From assembly GCF_001598295.1 (NCBI RefSeq), contig NZ_BCYR01000019.1, positions 1 through 53,940 of the forward strand: 53,940 nt of DNA. The letters are read 5' to 3'. The notes beneath the pieces are model-generated. The model had not been told where the DNA came from, made no database searches, and saw only the letters and a program-made list of their open reading frames with translations. This stretch comes from Klebsiella ornithinolytica NBRC 105727 = ATCC 31898. Its GTDB lineage: Bacteria > Pseudomonadota > Gammaproteobacteria > Enterobacterales > Enterobacteriaceae. The position numbers were made by a program, and so were the translations under genes. Shown here piece by piece: positions 21,490-31,520 of this stretch; within the stretch, counting starts at the first letter, position 1, and every line of letters starts with the position of its first letter.

Positions 21490-22833
21490 ATGATTAAAAT
21501 CACGAAAGGGCTGAATCTGCCCATAGCTGGCATGCCATCACAGCAGAAAACTTCTCAGGTTGCCGTCAAACGCGTCGCGCTGCTGGGCGAGGAGTACGTC
21601 GGTATGCGCCCCTCAATGGCGGTGCGCGAAGGTGACCGGGTACAAAAAGGGCAGATCCTCTTCGAAGACAAAAAGAACCCCGGCGTCTGCTTTACCGCAC
21701 CTGCGGCTGGGGTGATTGGCGCCATCCATCGCGGCGAACGTCGGGTTCTGCAATCCATTGTTATCGATGTCGACGGCGATGAGGCCGTCTCCTTCCCCCG
21801 CTATGCACCGGGCGACCTGGCTGGATTGGCGCGGGAAACTGTGCAGCAGCTGCTGCTGACTTCCGGCCAATGGACGGCATTCCGCACTCGTCCGTTTAGT
21901 AAAACGCCGGTGCCGGGGAGTGTACCGGCGGCGATTTTCGTGACCGCTATTGATACCAACCCGCTGGCGGCAGATCCGCAACCGATTATTCTGGCCCACC
22001 GCGAGGCCTTCGATGCGGGACTCACCGTGCTCACCAGCCTGACGGATGGCAAAGTGCATGTCTGCCAGGCCAGCGGCGGCAAGCTCGGTGGCCACCCCGC
22101 AGGGCAGGTGACCTTTAACCAGTTCGCCGGGCCGCATCCGGCCGGGCTGGCAGGCACCCATATCCATTTCCTTGAGCCCGTCAGCCTGAATAAACAGGTT
22201 TGGCACCTTAACTATCAAGATGTTATCGCCATCGGCCGGCTGTTTCTCGACGGGGAACTTTACAGCAAACGCGTGATTGCGCTCGGGGGCCCGCAGGTCA
22301 AAGAGCCGCGGCTGATCGAAACCTGCTGCGGCGCCAGTCTTGATGAACTGCTGGCCGGTGAGCTGCTGGAGGGGGAAAACCGGGTCATTTCCGGCTCGGT
22401 GCTGAGCGGTACCCACGCCCAGGGGCCGTATGCGTTCCTTGGTCGCTATCACCTGCAGGTGAGCGTCGTGAAGGAAGGGCGTGAGAAGGAGCTGTTTGGT
22501 TGGGTGATGCCGGGCAAAGACAAATTTTCGATTACCCGCACCACGCTCGGACATTTTCTCAAACACAAACTGTTCAGTTTCTCAACGGATACCAACGGCG
22601 GCGAGCGTGCGATGGTTCCCATCGGCAACTACGAGCGCGTGATGCCGCTGGATATTCTGCCGACGCATCTGCTGCGGGATTTGCTGGCGGGAGACACCGA
22701 CAGCGCGCAGGCGCTGGGCTGCCTGGAGCTGGATGAAGAAGATTTAGCGCTCTGCACCTACGTCTGCCCGGCAAAATATGAATACGGCCCGCTGCTGCGT
22801 GACGTCTTAACCCGCATTGAGCAGGAAGGATAA
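21490..22833 (+). CDS. nqrA: Na+-translocating NADH:quinone oxidoreductase subunit A
   Basis: This 447-residue cytoplasmic-side subunit belongs to the six-subunit sodium-pumping complex that oxidises NADH and reduces ubiquinone. NqrA-type sequence is clear from [45 protein letters not shown] (biotinyl-lipoyl-like fold) and [10 protein letters not shown]. It starts the nqrABCDEF-nqrM operon, and nqrB follows at a distance of three bases. The locus stands between yafK and dinB, where E. coli has other genes. Confidence 0.96.
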   Translation: MIKITKGLNLPIAGMPSQQKTSQVAVKRVALLGEEYVGMRPSMAVREGDRVQKGQILFEDKKNPGVCFTAPAAGVIGAIHRGERRVLQSIVIDVDGDEAVSFPRYAPGDLAGLARETVQQLLLTSGQWTAFRTRPFSKTPVPGSVPAAIFVTAIDTNPLAADPQPIILAHREAFDAGLTVLTSLTDGKVHVCQASGGKLGGHPAGQVTFNQFAGPHPAGLAGTHIHFLEPVSLNKQVWHLNYQDVIAIGRLFLDGELYSKRVIALGGPQVKEPRLIETCCGASLDELLAGELLEGENRVISGSVLSGTHAQGPYAFLGRYHLQVSVVKEGREKELFGWVMPGKDKFSITRTTLGHFLKHKLFSFSTDTNGGERAMVPIGNYERVMPLDILPTHLLRDLLAGDTDSAQALGCLELDEEDLALCTYVCPAKYEYGPLLRDVLTRIEQEG

Positions 22834-22836
22834 GTG

Positions 22837-24075
22837 ATGGGTTTGAAAAATCTGCTGGAAAAAATTGAGCCGCACTTCACCCACGGCGGCAAACTGGAAA
22901 AGTACTACCCGTTGTATGAGGCGGCGGCGACTATTTTCTATACCCCGGGTCAGGTGACGAAAGGGGCCTCTCACGTCCGTGATGCCATCGACCTCAAGCG
23001 GATGATGATCCTGGTGTGGCTGGCGGTGTTCCCGGCGATGTTCTGGGGCATGTACAACGTCGGGCTGCAAACTATCCCGGCGCTACACAAACTCTACGGC
23101 GCGGAGCAGCTGCAGCAGGTGATCGCCAGCCACTGGCACTATAGCGTGGCGCAGTGGCTGGGGGTGAACTTTGGCCCGGATGCGGGCTGGCTGAGCATGA
23201 TGGGGCTGGGCGCAGTGTTCTTCCTGCCCATTTATCTCACCGTGTTTATCGTCGGCGGCTTTTGGGAAGTGCTGTTCGCCATCGTGCGCAAACACGAAAT
23301 CAACGAAGGCTTCTTTGTTACCTCCATTCTGTTCGCGCTGATTGTGCCGCCGACGCTGCCGTTATGGCAGGCGGCGCTGGGCATCAGTTTTGGCGTGGTG
23401 ATTGGCAAAGAGATCTTCGGCGGCACCGGGCGTAACTTCCTCAACCCGGCGCTGGCCGGGCGTGCATTTCTGTTCTTCGCCTATCCGGCGCAAATTTCCG
23501 GCGATCTGGTGTGGACGGCGGCGGACGGTTTCTCCGGCGCAACGCCGCTTTCTCAGTGGGCGAGCCGCGGCGGTGAAGCGCTGGTGAATGTCACCAGCGG
23601 CCAGCCGGTCAGCTGGATGGATGCCTTCCTCGGCAATATTCCCGGCTCCATCGGCGAGGTCTCGACGCTGATGATTCTGCTTGGCGGCGCCATCATCATT
23701 TTCGGTCGCGTCGCCTCCTGGCGCATTGTCGCCGGGGTGATGATTGGCATGATTGCCACGGCAACGCTGTTTAACTTTGTTGGCTCTGATACCAACCCGA
23801 TGTTTGCCATGCCGTGGTACTGGCATCTGGTGCTCGGCGGTTTTGCCTTTGGCATGATGTTTATGGCGACCGACCCGGTGTCGGCGTCGTTCACCGACAA
23901 AGGAAAGTGGGCATACGGTGCGCTGATTGGCGCGATGTGCGTGCTGATCCGCGTGGTGAACCCGGCCTATCCGGAAGGGATGATGCTGGCCATTCTGTTT
24001 GCCAACCTCTTTGCGCCACTGTTCGATTACCTGGTGGTGCAGGCCAATATCAAGCGGAGGAAGTCGCGTGGCTGA
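22837..24075 (+). CDS. nqrB: Na+-NQR subunit B
   Basis: This 412-residue membrane subunit has about ten hydrophobic helices and carries covalently bound FMN and riboflavin. The FMN-accepting motif [11 protein letters not shown] puts the acceptor at Thr236, the same number as in Vibrio. The helices form part of the sodium and electron path. ATG 22837 is used (aggaaggataa upstream); a GTG three bases earlier is also in frame. The last 8 bases overlap nqrC. Confidence 0.96.
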   Translation: MGLKNLLEKIEPHFTHGGKLEKYYPLYEAAATIFYTPGQVTKGASHVRDAIDLKRMMILVWLAVFPAMFWGMYNVGLQTIPALHKLYGAEQLQQVIASHWHYSVAQWLGVNFGPDAGWLSMMGLGAVFFLPIYLTVFIVGGFWEVLFAIVRKHEINEGFFVTSILFALIVPPTLPLWQAALGISFGVVIGKEIFGGTGRNFLNPALAGRAFLFFAYPAQISGDLVWTAADGFSGATPLSQWASRGGEALVNVTSGQPVSWMDAFLGNIPGSIGEVSTLMILLGGAIIIFGRVASWRIVAGVMIGMIATATLFNFVGSDTNPMFAMPWYWHLVLGGFAFGMMFMATDPVSASFTDKGKWAYGALIGAMCVLIRVVNPAYPEGMMLAILFANLFAPLFDYLVVQANIKRRKSRG

Positions 24076-24862
24076 GAAAAAAAGTAACGATAGCATCGGC
24101 AAAACGCTGCTGGTGGTGCTGGTGCTTTGCCTGGTCTGCTCGGTCATTGTTGCCGGTTCTGCGGTGGGGCTGAAGCCGCGCCAGCAGGAGCAAAAAGCGC
24201 TCGATAAACAGCGTAACATTCTCTCCGTTGCCGGGCTGATGCAGCCGGACATGAAGCAGGAGGAGATTGCCTCGGTGTTTGCCGAGCGCATCAGCCCGCG
24301 GCTGCTGGATTTGAAAAGCGGCGAACTGCTGGAAAAAGATCCGGACTCCTTTAATCAGGGGCTGGCGCTGAAAGATCCTGAGCAAAGTACCGTGCTGGAG
24401 GCCAGCCAGGATCCGGCGGGCATCAAGCGTCGTACTAACGTGGTGGAAATCTACCTCGTGAAAGACGAGCAGAAAAAGGTTCAGGAAGTGGTGCTGCCGA
24501 TTTACGGCAACGGCCTGTGGTCGATGATGTATGCCTTTGTGGCGCTTGATACCGATGGTCGTACCGTGAAAGGCATCACCTATTACGATCAGGGCGAAAC
24601 GCCGGGCCTCGGCGGCGAAGTGGAAAACCCCGCCTGGCGTAAACAGTTCATCGGCAAAAAAGTGCTCGACGACAGCGGCATGCCGGCGCTGAAAGTGGTG
24701 AAAGGCGGTGCGCGTCAGGGTGATGACTACGCGGTTGACGGCCTTTCCGGCGCAACGCTCACGTCCAACGGCGTGCAGCACAGTTTTGATTTCTGGATGG
24801 GGGAGCAGGGCTTTGGTCCGTTCCTCAAGCAGATTCGTGAAGGAGGCCTGAACAATGGCTGA
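24068..24862 (+). CDS. nqrC: Na+-NQR subunit C
   Basis: This 264-residue subunit has a single N-terminal membrane anchor ([22 protein letters not shown]) and a periplasmic FMN domain. The covalent FMN site is [12 protein letters not shown] with Thr at about residue 230. A GTG start (VAEKKSND) at 24068 is chosen because it has ggagga just upstream and gives the standard NqrC N-terminus. It overlaps nqrB by 8 bases and nqrD by 8 bases, a typical coupled operon. Confidence 0.95.
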   Translation: MAEKKSNDSIGKTLLVVLVLCLVCSVIVAGSAVGLKPRQQEQKALDKQRNILSVAGLMQPDMKQEEIASVFAERISPRLLDLKSGELLEKDPDSFNQGLALKDPEQSTVLEASQDPAGIKRRTNVVEIYLVKDEQKKVQEVVLPIYGNGLWSMMYAFVALDTDGRTVKGITYYDQGETPGLGGEVENPAWRKQFIGKKVLDDSGMPALKVVKGGARQGDDYAVDGLSGATLTSNGVQHSFDFWMGEQGFGPFLKQIREGGLNNG

Positions 24863-25493
24863 GCTCGATGAGATGAAAGAAGTAAAACGGGTGCTGGTCG
24901 GGCCGTTGATTAGCAACAACCCTATTGCCCTGCAGGTGCTGGGGGTCTGTTCGGCGCTGGCGGTGACCACCAAGCTGGAAACCGCATTCGTCATGACTAT
25001 CGCGGTAACGCTGGTGACGGCGTTTTCCAGCATGTTTATCTCGATGATCCGCCACCATATTCCCAACAGCGTGCGCATTATCGTGCAGATGGCGATCATC
25101 GCCTCGCTGGTGATCGTCGTCGATCAGCTGCTGCGCGCCTACGCCTACGAAGTCTCCAAACAGCTGTCGGTGTTCGTCGGGCTTATCATCACCAACTGTA
25201 TCGTGATGGGGCGCGCGGAAGCGTATGCCATGAAGTCGCCGCCGCTGGCGAGCTTTATGGACGGTATCGGTAACGGTCTGGGCTACGGCGCCATTCTGAT
25301 GATTGTCGGTTTCCTGCGCGAGCTTATCGGCAGCGGTAAACTGTTTGGCGTCACCGTGCTGCAAACCGTGCAGAACGGCGGCTGGTATCAGCCGAACGGC
25401 CTGTTCCTGCTCGCGCCGAGCGCGTTTTTCATCATCGGTCTGCTGATCTGGGCGCTGCGCAGCTGGAAGCCGGAACAGCAGGAGAAGGAGTAA
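24855..25493 (+). CDS. nqrD: Na+-NQR subunit D
   Basis: This 212-residue integral membrane subunit has six hydrophobic segments and is homologous to NqrE and RnfA/RnfE. Characteristic text is [21 protein letters not shown] near the start (here [21 protein letters not shown]) and [25 protein letters not shown] in the middle ([16 protein letters not shown]). Together with NqrE it is thought to hold an intramembrane iron site. Start ATG 24855 has gaagga upstream inside nqrC. Confidence 0.95.
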   Translation: MAELDEMKEVKRVLVGPLISNNPIALQVLGVCSALAVTTKLETAFVMTIAVTLVTAFSSMFISMIRHHIPNSVRIIVQMAIIASLVIVVDQLLRAYAYEVSKQLSVFVGLIITNCIVMGRAEAYAMKSPPLASFMDGIGNGLGYGAILMIVGFLRELIGSGKLFGVTVLQTVQNGGWYQPNGLFLLAPSAFFIIGLLIWALRSWKPEQQEKE

Positions 25494-25499
25494 CCGAGT

Positions 25500-26096
25500 A
25501 TGGCTCATTACCTCAGTCTTTTTGTACGCGCGGTGTTTGTTGAAAACATGGCGCTGGCCTTCTTCCTCGGCATGTGTACGTTTCTTGCGGTGTCGAAGAA
25601 AGTCTCCACGGCGTTTGGTCTTGGCGTAGCGGTGACGGTGGTGCTCGGCATTTCCGTGCCGGTGAACAACCTGATTTACAACCTCGTACTGCGCGACGGT
25701 GCGCTGGTGGACGGGGTGGATTTGAGCTTCCTCAACTTCATCACCTTTATCGGGGTGATCGCCGCGCTGGTGCAGATTCTGGAGATGATCCTCGATAAGT
25801 ATTTCCCGTCGCTGTACAACGCACTGGGGATCTTCCTGCCGCTTATTGCCGTGAACTGCGCCATTTTTGGCGGCGTCTCCTTTATGGTGCAGCGCGACTA
25901 TAACTTCCCGGAATCCATCGTGTATGGCTTCGGCTCCGGTATCGGCTGGATGCTGGCGATTGTGGCGATGGCGGGCATCCGCGAAAAAATGAAATACGCA
26001 AATGTGCCCGCGGGTCTGCGCGGGTTAGGGATCACCTTTATTACCACAGGTCTGATGGCGCTGGGCTTTATGTCATTCTCCGGTGTGCAGCTATAA
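25500..26096 (+). CDS. nqrE: Na+-NQR subunit E
   Basis: This 198-residue membrane subunit has six helices in inverted topology relative to NqrD. Landmarks are the early [23 protein letters not shown] and the central [21 protein letters not shown], which contain the conserved Cys residues proposed to ligate iron together with NqrD. It is six bases downstream of nqrD and eleven upstream of nqrF. Confidence 0.96.
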   Translation: MAHYLSLFVRAVFVENMALAFFLGMCTFLAVSKKVSTAFGLGVAVTVVLGISVPVNNLIYNLVLRDGALVDGVDLSFLNFITFIGVIAALVQILEMILDKYFPSLYNALGIFLPLIAVNCAIFGGVSFMVQRDYNFPESIVYGFGSGIGWMLAIVAMAGIREKMKYANVPAGLRGLGITFITTGLMALGFMSFSGVQL

Positions 26097-26107
26097 GGGC
26101 GGAAAGT

Positions 26108-27331
26108 ATGGAAATTATTCTTGGCGTCGTGATGTTCACGCTGATCGTGCTGGTGCTGTCGGGGCTGATCCTGGCGGCGCGCTCGAAGCTGGTCAACGCC
26201 GGTGATGTGGTTATTGAAATCAATAATGAAGCGGATAAACAGATTCGCACGCCGGCGGGCGATAAGCTGCTGAATACGCTGTCCAGCAACGGGATCTTTA
26301 TCTCTTCTGCCTGCGGCGGCGGCGGTTCCTGCGGCCAGTGCCGGGTGACGGTGAAGGAGGGGGGCGGTGATATCCTGCCTACCGAACTTTCCCATATCAG
26401 CAAACGCGAGGCGAAAGAGGGCTGCCGTCTGGCCTGTCAGGTCGCCGTGAAACAAAACATGAAGATCGCGCTGCCGGAAGAGATTTTTGGCGTCAAAAAA
26501 TGGGAGTGTGAAGTTATCTCCAATGATAACAAAGCGACTTTCATTAAAGAGCTGAAGCTGGCCATCCCGGAAGGCGAAAGCGTGCCGTTCCGCGCGGGCG
26601 GCTATATTCAGATTGAATGTCCGTCGCATAAAGTGGCGTATGCCGATTTTGACGTGCCGGACGAGTACCGCGCGGACTGGGATAAATTTAATCTGTTCCG
26701 CTATGTTTCCGAGGTTAAAGAGCCGACGCTGCGCGCCTATTCGATGGCGAACTATCCGGATGAGAAGGGCATCATTATGCTCAACGTGCGTATTGCGACG
26801 CCACCGCCGAAAGTGCCGGATGCGCCGCCGGGGATCATGTCTTCGTATATCTGGTCGCTGAAAGCCGGTGATAAGGTGACGATTTCCGGGCCGTTCGGCG
26901 AGTTCTTCGCGAAAGAGACGGACGCCGAGATGGTCTTTATCGGCGGTGGCGCTGGTATGGCGCCCATGCGTTCGCATATTTTCGACCAGCTTAAACGGTT
27001 GCACAGCAAGCGCAAAATCAGCTTCTGGTACGGCGCCCGTTCGCTGCGTGAAATGTTCTATGACGATGAGTTTGAACAGCTGGCACGTGAAAATCCGAAC
27101 TTTACCTTCCACGTGGCGCTTTCCGATCCGCAGCCGGAAGATAACTGGAACGGCCACACCGGCTTTATTCACAATGTGCTGTATGAAAACTACCTGCGCG
27201 ATCATCCGGCGCCGGAGGACTGCGAGTTTTATATGTGTGGGCCGCCGGTGATGAATGCCGCAGTGATCAAGATGCTAAAAGATCTTGGCGTTGAGGATGA
27301 CAACATCATGTTGGATGACTTTGGAGGTTAA
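26108..27331 (+). CDS. nqrF: Na+-NQR subunit F (NADH-oxidising flavoprotein)
   Basis: This 407-residue subunit has one N-terminal helix, a 2Fe-2S ferredoxin domain and a ferredoxin-reductase-type FAD/NADH domain. The cluster ligands are Cys69, Cys75 and Cys78 in [13 protein letters not shown] and Cys110 in GCRLACQ. The FAD motif RAYSMANYP and the NADH motif [19 protein letters not shown] follow, and the domain ends in the C-terminal signature [11 protein letters not shown]...MLDDFGG. It accepts electrons from NADH and passes them to NqrC and NqrB. The stop overlaps the nqrM start by one base. Confidence 0.97.
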   Translation: MEIILGVVMFTLIVLVLSGLILAARSKLVNAGDVVIEINNEADKQIRTPAGDKLLNTLSSNGIFISSACGGGGSCGQCRVTVKEGGGDILPTELSHISKREAKEGCRLACQVAVKQNMKIALPEEIFGVKKWECEVISNDNKATFIKELKLAIPEGESVPFRAGGYIQIECPSHKVAYADFDVPDEYRADWDKFNLFRYVSEVKEPTLRAYSMANYPDEKGIIMLNVRIATPPPKVPDAPPGIMSSYIWSLKAGDKVTISGPFGEFFAKETDAEMVFIGGGAGMAPMRSHIFDQLKRLHSKRKISFWYGARSLREMFYDDEFEQLARENPNFTFHVALSDPQPEDNWNGHTGFIHNVLYENYLRDHPAPEDCEFYMCGPPVMNAAVIKMLKDLGVEDDNIMLDDFGG

Positions 27332-27549
27332 TGATGTTGACGGTGTTTGTGGCAACCTTCGTCATTTTCGCGCTGGTTATTCTGGGGATGTCCTTAGGAT
27401 ATCTGATAAAGCGCAAAAGTCTCCAGGGCAGCTGCGGCGGTATCTCATCGCTGGGGCTTGAGAAGGTCTGCGACTGCCCGGAGCCGTGCGATGCACGTAA
27501 AAAGCGCATGGCTCGTGAAGCACAGCGCCAGCAAAATCGGATCCTCTGA
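27331..27549 (+). CDS. nqrM: NqrM, Na+-NQR maturation factor
   Basis: This 72-residue protein has one N-terminal membrane helix and four Cys (Cys35, 47, 49, 53 in QGSCGGISSLGLEKVCDCPEPC). It is the DUF539 family protein known from Vibrio to be needed for assembly of the NQR complex, probably by delivering iron to the NqrD/E site. ATG 27331 or 27334 may be used. It is the last gene of the operon; no apbE follows, although NqrB and NqrC need the ApbE flavin transferase. Confidence 0.92.
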   Translation: MMLTVFVATFVIFALVILGMSLGYLIKRKSLQGSCGGISSLGLEKVCDCPEPCDARKKRMAREAQRQQNRIL

Positions 27550-27556
27550 TCTCTCC

Positions 27557-27614
27557 GTAGGCCCGGCAAGCTTGCGCCGCCGGGCATTATTGCCTGATGG
27601 CGCAAGCTTATCAG
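27557..27614. repeat. REP/BIME element after nqrM
   Basis: A tandem pair of imperfect palindromes stands here: gcccggcaagcttgcgccgccgggc and, spaced by six bases, gcctgatggcgcaagcttatcag. This is the common Klebsiella-type REP pair. It may stabilise or end the nqr transcript. Confidence 0.75.
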
Positions 27615-27648
27615 CCCTACAAACCCCGCTTCTCATTCCTTGTATTAT

Positions 27649-27668
27649 TACTGTATACTTAACCAGTA
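27649..27668. promoter_or_regulatory. LexA box of dinB
   Basis: taCTG-N10-CAGta fits the LexA consensus (CTG and CAG spaced by ten AT-rich bases). It lies 18 bp upstream of the dinB start, overlapping where the promoter should be. DinB is SOS-induced in E. coli by the same arrangement. Confidence 0.9.
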
Positions 27669-27685
27669 ATCGTTGAGGGCTGAGT

Positions 27686-28741
27686 ATGCGCAAAATTATC
27701 CATGTCGATATGGACTGCTTTTTTGCCGCCGTGGAAATGCGGGATAATCCAGCCCTGCGTGATATCCCCATTGCCATCGGCGGTAGCCGGGTACAGCGGG
27801 GGGTGATCAGCACGGCCAACTATCCGGCGCGCAAATTTGGCGTACGCAGCGCGATGCCGACCGCGATGGCCCTCAAGCTTTGCCCGCATTTAACCCTGCT
27901 ACCCGGCCGCTTTGATGCCTACAAAGAGGCCTCGTCCCATATCCGGGAAATCTTCTCACGCTACACGTCGTTAATTGAACCGCTGTCTCTGGATGAGGCG
28001 TATCTCGACGTCAGCGATAGCGTTCACTGCCAGGGCTCTGCGACGCTGATCGCGGAAGAGATTCGCCAGACCATTTTTCACGAGCTTCAACTGACCGCCT
28101 CTGCCGGTATCGCGCCGGTAAAATTTCTGGCGAAAATTGCTTCCGATATGAATAAACCCAACGGTCAGTTTGTGATTGCGCCGCATCAGGTCGCGGAGTT
28201 TGTCCGAACGCTGCCGCTGGCGAAGATCCCCGGCGTGGGGAAAGTCTCAGCCGCAAAGCTGGAAAGCATGGGGCTGCGTACCTGCGAAGATGTGCAGAAA
28301 AGCGACCTGGCGATGTTGCTCCGCCGTTTTGGTAAGTTTGGTCGGATCCTGTGGGAGCGTAGCCAGGGAATCGATGAGCGGGAGATCAACAACACCCGAC
28401 AGCGTAAATCGGTTGGCGTTGAGCGTACGCTGGTGGAGGATATCCACGAGTGGTCTGCCTGTGAGAGCATCATTGAGCACCTCTATCCAGAGCTGGAGCG
28501 GCGGGTGCTGAAGGTCAAACCGGACCTTCTGATTGCCCGTCAGGGGGTAAAGCTGAAATTCAATGATTTTCAGCTGACCACTCAGGAACATGTCTGGCCG
28601 CGCCTGAATAAAGAGGATTTGCTCTCCACCGCCTACAAAGCCTGGCACGAACGGCGGGGCGGTCGCGGAGTGCGGCTGGTCGGGTTGCATGTGACGCTGC
28701 TCGATCCTCAACTGGAGCGGCAGCTGGTACTGGGGTTATAA
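27686..28741 (+). CDS. dinB: DNA polymerase IV (Y-family translesion polymerase)
   Basis: This 351-residue translesion polymerase is the same length as E. coli DinB. The catalytic carboxylates are Asp8 in [14 protein letters not shown] and the Asp-Glu pair in [12 protein letters not shown]. The steric gate CFFA, the helix-hairpin-helix region [18 protein letters not shown], and a C-terminal clamp-binding end QLVLGL are present. SOS control is shown by the LexA box just upstream. yafP follows two bases after the stop, so they are probably co-transcribed. Confidence 0.97.
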   Translation: MRKIIHVDMDCFFAAVEMRDNPALRDIPIAIGGSRVQRGVISTANYPARKFGVRSAMPTAMALKLCPHLTLLPGRFDAYKEASSHIREIFSRYTSLIEPLSLDEAYLDVSDSVHCQGSATLIAEEIRQTIFHELQLTASAGIAPVKFLAKIASDMNKPNGQFVIAPHQVAEFVRTLPLAKIPGVGKVSAAKLESMGLRTCEDVQKSDLAMLLRRFGKFGRILWERSQGIDEREINNTRQRKSVGVERTLVEDIHEWSACESIIEHLYPELERRVLKVKPDLLIARQGVKLKFNDFQLTTQEHVWPRLNKEDLLSTAYKAWHERRGGRGVRLVGLHVTLLDPQLERQLVLGL

Positions 28742-28743
28742 CG

Positions 28744-29199
28744 ATGCTGAAGATCAGACCTTATCGCGACGATGATTTTACTGCGCTGTGCGCCATTTTT
28801 CTGCGCGCGGTACAAGAGACCGCCAGCCATGATTATTCACCCCGCCAGATAGCCGCCTGGGCGCAGATAGACGAGACCCGCTGGCGGCACAAAATGAGGG
28901 AGTCTCTGGTATGGGTCGCGGCGATGGACCAGCGTCCTGTGGGGTTTATCACCGCCGTGGACCGCTATATCGATCTCCTGTTTGTGGCGCCGGAGTATGG
29001 CCGCCGGGGTATTGCCAGCGCGCTACTCCAGGAACTGTTTACGCAGATACCGCATGGCTCCCTGACGGTCGACGCGAGCATTACGGCAAAACCGTGTTTT
29101 GAACGGCATGGTTTCAGGGTCGTGGAAGAACAGCAGGTGGCGGTGCGCGGCGAGACGTTTATTAATTACCGTATGGAGAAGGTGAGACGGCCCGGATAA
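28744..29199 (+). CDS. yafP: YafP-like GNAT acetyltransferase
   Basis: This 151-residue GNAT-family N-acetyltransferase has the acetyl-CoA-binding motif A as DLLFVAPEYGRRGIASALLQELFTQI. The start IRPYRDDDFTALCAIF is typical of the family. In E. coli yafP belongs to the dinB-yafN-yafO-yafP SOS operon; here the yafNO toxin-antitoxin pair is missing and yafP is directly behind dinB. SOS induction is therefore likely. The substrate is unknown. Confidence 0.85.
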   Translation: MLKIRPYRDDDFTALCAIFLRAVQETASHDYSPRQIAAWAQIDETRWRHKMRESLVWVAAMDQRPVGFITAVDRYIDLLFVAPEYGRRGIASALLQELFTQIPHGSLTVDASITAKPCFERHGFRVVEEQQVAVRGETFINYRMEKVRRPG

Positions 29200-29222
29200 G
29201 GCGCCACGCGCCGCTATCCGGA
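29189..29222. repeat. REP-like palindrome between yafP and pepD
   Basis: The palindrome cccggataaggcgccacgcgccgctatccgg covers the yafP stop and lies between convergent yafP and pepD. It may act as a transcript end for both. Confidence 0.65.
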
Positions 29223-29239
29223 CCGTTTATTGCCGTAAC

Positions 29240-30697
29240 TTACTTCGCAGGAATCGCTTTCAGCAGTTCCGTCAGCAGCGTCCAGTATTGACCAACGCTT
29301 TCGATATGCACCTGCTCATCCGGAGAGTGCGGGCCGGTAATGGTAGGCCCGATTGAGACCATATCCATATTCGGGTACGGTTTCTTGAACAGACCGCATT
29401 CCAGCCCGGCGTGGATAATCTGGATGTTCGGCGTCTTGTTGAACAGACGCTGATAGGTTTCACGCACCAGATGCATCACCGGTGAGTTCGCGTCCGGCTG
29501 CCAGCCAGGGTATGCGCCTTTGGCTTCGGTTTTCGCGCCCGCCAGTTTACCCAGTGAATCCAGCATGCTGACGACGTAATCTTTGCCGCTGTCGATCAGC
29601 GAACGAATCAGGCAGTGGATCTCAACATTATCATCGGTCATGGTCACGACGCCGACGTTCAGAGAGGTCTCGACAACGCCTTTTGCCACGTCAGAGTTAC
29701 GAATAACACCGTTTGGCGTGGCGTTGAGCAGACGCACAAAGCCGTCACGGGATTGCACGGTCAGGGCCGCTTTGTCGTTGACGACAGAGTCCAGCAGCAG
29801 CACCAGATTTTTCTCTTTTGCCGCCAGTTCGTTTTTCAGGATGTCCTGATAGGTGGCGACCAGCGCTTTCAGCGCATCGACCTTATCGGCCGCGACCGCG
29901 ACGGTAGCGAAAGCTTCACGCGGAATGGCGTTACGCAGGGTGCCGCCGTTGAAATCGACCAGACGCAGGTCCAGCTCTTGCGCGTGACCGGCGAGGAAAC
30001 GGGCCAGCAGCTTGTTGGCGTTCCCCAGACCGACGTGAATTTCGCCGCCGGAGTGACCGCCTTTCAGCCCTTTTAAGGTCAGCTTAAAGCTCTGGAAACC
30101 TGCCGGCACCGCTTCGCGGGTTAAGGTCAGGTTGGAGGTAAAGTCGATACCGCCGGCGCAACCCATATAGATTTCGCCCTCTTCTTCAGAGTCGGTATTG
30201 ATCAGGATATCGGCCTGCAGCCAGTTAGCCTGAAGACCAAACGCGCCGTCCATGCCGGCTTCTTCGGTCATGGTCAGCAGCACTTCCAGCGGGCCATGTA
30301 CGACGCTGTCATCAGCCAGCACTGCCAGCGCAGAAGCCATACCGATGCCGTTATCCGCGCCCAGGGTGGTGCCGCGCGCTTTGACCCACTCGCCATCGAT
30401 ATATGGCTGAATCGGATCTTTAGTGAAGTCATGAACGGTGTCGTTGTTTTTCTGCGGCACCATATCGAGGTGCGCCTGCAGAACAACTGGTTTACGGTTT
30501 TCCATACCGGCCGTGGCGGCCTTACGAATCAGAATGTTGCCAACCTGATCGCGTTCTGCGTGTAAGCCTTTTTCTTTTGCCCAGCCCATGATGTGTTCAG
30601 CGAGTTGTTCTTCGTGATAGGACGGATGGGGAATGGAGCAGATTTTGGCAAAAATATCCCATAGCGGCTGCGGGGATAATTGAGACAATTCAGACAC
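29240..30697 (-). CDS. pepD: Aminoacyl-histidine dipeptidase (peptidase D)
   Basis: This 485-residue M20-family zinc dipeptidase hydrolyses Xaa-His and other dipeptides in the cytoplasm. The metal-site motifs are VLQAHLDMVPQ (His, Asp), TLGADNGIGMA (bridging Asp), MTEEAGMDGAFG (Glu-Glu), NTDSEEEGEI, and the late HAGLECG. The GTG start at 30697 (SELSQLSPQPLWDIF) gives exactly the E. coli length; the frame is open nine codons further upstream but without homology. It is divergent from gpt. Confidence 0.97.
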   Translation of the reverse strand: MSELSQLSPQPLWDIFAKICSIPHPSYHEEQLAEHIMGWAKEKGLHAERDQVGNILIRKAATAGMENRKPVVLQAHLDMVPQKNNDTVHDFTKDPIQPYIDGEWVKARGTTLGADNGIGMASALAVLADDSVVHGPLEVLLTMTEEAGMDGAFGLQANWLQADILINTDSEEEGEIYMGCAGGIDFTSNLTLTREAVPAGFQSFKLTLKGLKGGHSGGEIHVGLGNANKLLARFLAGHAQELDLRLVDFNGGTLRNAIPREAFATVAVAADKVDALKALVATYQDILKNELAAKEKNLVLLLDSVVNDKAALTVQSRDGFVRLLNATPNGVIRNSDVAKGVVETSLNVGVVTMTDDNVEIHCLIRSLIDSGKDYVVSMLDSLGKLAGAKTEAKGAYPGWQPDANSPVMHLVRETYQRLFNKTPNIQIIHAGLECGLFKKPYPNMDMVSIGPTITGPHSPDEQVHIESVGQYWTLLTELLKAIPAK

Positions 30698-30860
30698 GAT
30701 GAGTCTCCTTACGATCGCCTGCAAAAGTCTTTTGCAGGTCGAGGGTTAGCAATAAAAAATACAACAGGCGCAGGCTTGCGCGGTGGGGTTGAGAATACCA
30801 CTTTCCACGCCGACTGGTAGTGTAAACAACGCAAAAAGCGCTGGGATGGCCGCTTAACAC

Positions 30861-30889
30861 TGGTTTTTAGTGCGTCAGATCTCTATAAT
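30861..30889 (+). promoter_or_regulatory. Promoter of gpt
   Basis: A perfect -10 TATAAT (30884-30889) with TGGTTT 17 bp upstream lies 65 bp before the gpt start. The -35 match is weak. Confidence 0.6.
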
Positions 30890-30954
30890 CTCGCGCAACC
30901 ATTTTCCCCCTCGAACATCATTTAAGCCGTATAACACAGGCTGGGACACTTCAC

Positions 30955-31413
30955 ATGAGCGAAAAATACGTCGTCACCTGGGACATGTTGCAGATTCACG
31001 CCCGCAAACTGGCCAATCGTCTGATGCCTTCTGAACAATGGAAAGGCATTATTGCCGTAAGCCGCGGTGGTCTGGTACCGGGTGCATTACTGGCGCGTGA
31101 ACTGGGTATTCGTCATGTTGATACCGTTTGCATTTCCAGCTACGACCACGATAACCAGCGTGAGCTGACCGTCCTGAAACGCGCTGAAGGTGATGGTGAA
31201 GGTTTCATCGTGATCGATGACCTGGTCGATACCGGCGGTACCGCCGTCGCTATTCGCGAAATGTACCCAAAAGCACACTTCGTTACCATTTTTGCTAAAC
31301 CGGCTGGTCGTCCGCTGGTTGATGATTATGTTGTTGATATCCCGCAGGATACCTGGATTGAACAACCGTGGGATATGGGCGTGGTGTTCGTACCGCCGAT
31401 CTCAGGTCGTTAA
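30955..31413 (+). CDS. gpt: Xanthine-guanine phosphoribosyltransferase
   Basis: This 152-residue purine salvage enzyme transfers phosphoribose from PRPP to guanine and xanthine (and weakly hypoxanthine). The PRPP-binding motif [14 protein letters not shown] is near residues 83-96. The PPi loop SRGGLVPG and the flexible loop [16 protein letters not shown] are visible. It is nearly identical in length and sequence to E. coli Gpt. It is followed by a strong terminator, so it is a single-gene transcript. Confidence 0.98.
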   Translation: MSEKYVVTWDMLQIHARKLANRLMPSEQWKGIIAVSRGGLVPGALLARELGIRHVDTVCISSYDHDNQRELTVLKRAEGDGEGFIVIDDLVDTGGTAVAIREMYPKAHFVTIFAKPAGRPLVDDYVVDIPQDTWIEQPWDMGVVFVPPISGR

Positions 31414-31435
31414 TTTACAAGGTGAGTGCTATTTA

Positions 31436-31468
31436 CCACGCCCGGTTATGCCGGGCGTGGTTTTTTTT
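31436..31468 (+). terminator. Terminator of gpt
   Basis: The stem ccacgcccgg/ccgggcgtgg with loop ttatg is followed by eight T. It is a textbook intrinsic terminator. Confidence 0.95.
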
Positions 31469-31520
31469 GCCCGTATGCAGGTTACAATAGCCCGGAGTGG
31501 CAACACGATGGAGGCTGCAC

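Noticed and set aside
21613..22566. 317-residue ORF opposite nqrA, and similar ones opposite nqrB, nqrC and nqrF
   Set aside because: They are antisense to strongly conserved nqr genes and contain no known motif.
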